From the NCBI GenBank assembly GCA_014237545.1, contig JAACJX010000608.1, forward strand, positions 1 through 5,780: a DNA stretch of 5,780 nucleotides, written 5' to 3'. The translations under genes and the position numbers were made by a program. Of this stretch, positions 5,468 to 5,780 are shown in pieces. The notes under the pieces are model-generated. The model did not search any database, was not told where the DNA came from, and was given only the letters and a program-made list of their open reading frames with translations. Every line of letters starts with the position of its first letter. The stretch's first letter is position 1. The stretch comes from Ardenticatenia bacterium (GTDB taxonomy: Bacteria > Chloroflexota > Anaerolineae > Promineifilales > Promineifilaceae).

Positions 5468-5715
5468 AATCCCTCCTGGTGCAGCAATGGTTGGTGCAAA
5501 TATGAACCAGTAATCTTCGGGTGGCGCCTCATTAAATATTCAATGAGTACTGCAGAGTGCGAAAGCGAACAATACAGAAATCAATAATGGAGGTAGAATA
5601 TTTTTATTGAAAGCCCACAGAAACATTTAATACGCGACTGGAACACCCCGACCAAAAAAAGACACAAACCCCATCACAGTATAAAAGCAACCCCCCGGCC
5701 GCTCAATAGCTGATC
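5468..5715. other. Intergenic stretch upstream of the FN3-like gene
   Basis: No gene is visible on either strand in these 248 bases. The stretch contains a 20-bp near-palindrome (5528-5547) and A/C-rich, low-complexity sequence around 5650-5700. It presumably holds the promoter of the downstream minus-strand gene, but no pair of boxes is convincing. No clear terminator of the gene entering from the right is seen either. Confidence 0.4.
5528..5547. promoter_or_regulatory. 20-bp near-perfect palindrome, possible operator of the FN3-like gene
   Basis: CTCATTAAATATTCAATGAG matches its own reverse complement at 9 of 10 base pairs. It lies about 60 bases upstream of the ATG at 5467, a reasonable place for a repressor or activator site. 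There is no T-run, so it is not a standard terminator. Only one copy is seen, so function is inferred. Confidence 0.3.
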
Positions 5716-5780
5716 TCAGCCATTCTTTCCCACCAGCCGGCCGTAGATCGTCGTGGCGTGCGTCCGGTTGCGCGCTTCCA
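5716..5780 (-). CDS. C-terminal end of a probable LuxR-type response regulator (runs off right edge)
   Basis: Only the last 21 full codons are in the window, ending at TGA (5718-5716). They read 'EARNRTHATTIYGRLVGKNG'. The 'xARNRTxAxxxxxRL' pattern is the usual end of the LuxR/NarL helix-turn-helix domain, where it follows '...YRKL'. The fragment is GC-rich, and the other two minus-strand frames give less protein-like sequence. It would be transcribed toward the FN3-like gene on the same strand, 248 bases away, so they need not form an operon. The call rests on a very short motif. Confidence 0.5.
   Translation of the reverse strand, partial: EARNRTHATTIYGRLVGKNG

Noticed and set aside
5640..5700. 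A/C-rich low-complexity stretch as a CRISPR or repeat array
   Set aside because: There is no repeated unit, only homopolymer-like runs of A and C.

Overview
This is a mosaic bacterial window. An AT-rich left part (about 1-2275) and an AT-leaning right part (about 4040-5700) flank a clearly GC-rich block holding one metabolic gene (about 2340-4040). The radical-SAM peptide-maturation pair on the left is of a kind first described in Clostridium and relatives. The GC-rich tryptophanase, the PIN-type toxin-antitoxin pair and the FN3-like membrane-anchored protein would suit an environmental anaerobe or facultative anaerobe, perhaps Chloroflexota. That assignment is a guess from style, because no phylogenetic marker is present.

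Layout. (1) Positions 1-1656, minus strand: the end of a RiPP-type peptide-maturation operon. It encodes a CcpM-like radical SAM/SPASM maturase followed, with a 4-bp ATGA overlap, by the first 72 codons of a TIGR04066-type peptide-maturation system protein that runs off the left edge. (2) Positions 1657-2275: about 620 bp with no convincing gene, although this is where the Cys-rich precursor peptide would be expected; several small Cys-containing frames exist but none has a good ribosome site. (3) Positions 2276 to about 2535, plus strand: the left end of an IS3-family element with a truncated orfA. (4) Positions 2666-4039, plus strand: a complete tryptophanase gene with its own short leader, immediately after the IS remnant. 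(5) Positions 4059-4666, minus strand: a type II toxin-antitoxin module. The antitoxin is intact, but the PIN-domain toxin carries an in-frame TGA where the family has Trp (codon 12) and lacks one usual acidic residue, so it is probably dead. (6) Positions 4760-4819: a degenerate second copy of the last coding part of the tryptophanase gene (47 of 60 bases identical, ungapped, same frame). (7) Positions 4907-5467, minus strand: a small membrane-anchored protein with an extracytoplasmic beta-sandwich-like domain. (8) Positions 5716-5780, minus strand: the last 21 codons of what looks like a LuxR-type response regulator.

How the parts relate. The left operon presumably makes a thioether- or otherwise cross-linked Cys-rich peptide, but the substrate is not obvious. 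Tryptophanase stands alone, without a visible tnaC-like leader or a tnaB permease, and would convert tryptophan to indole, pyruvate and ammonia. The IS fragment, the broken toxin and the duplicated tnaA tail all mark this as a rearranged, accessory-type region.
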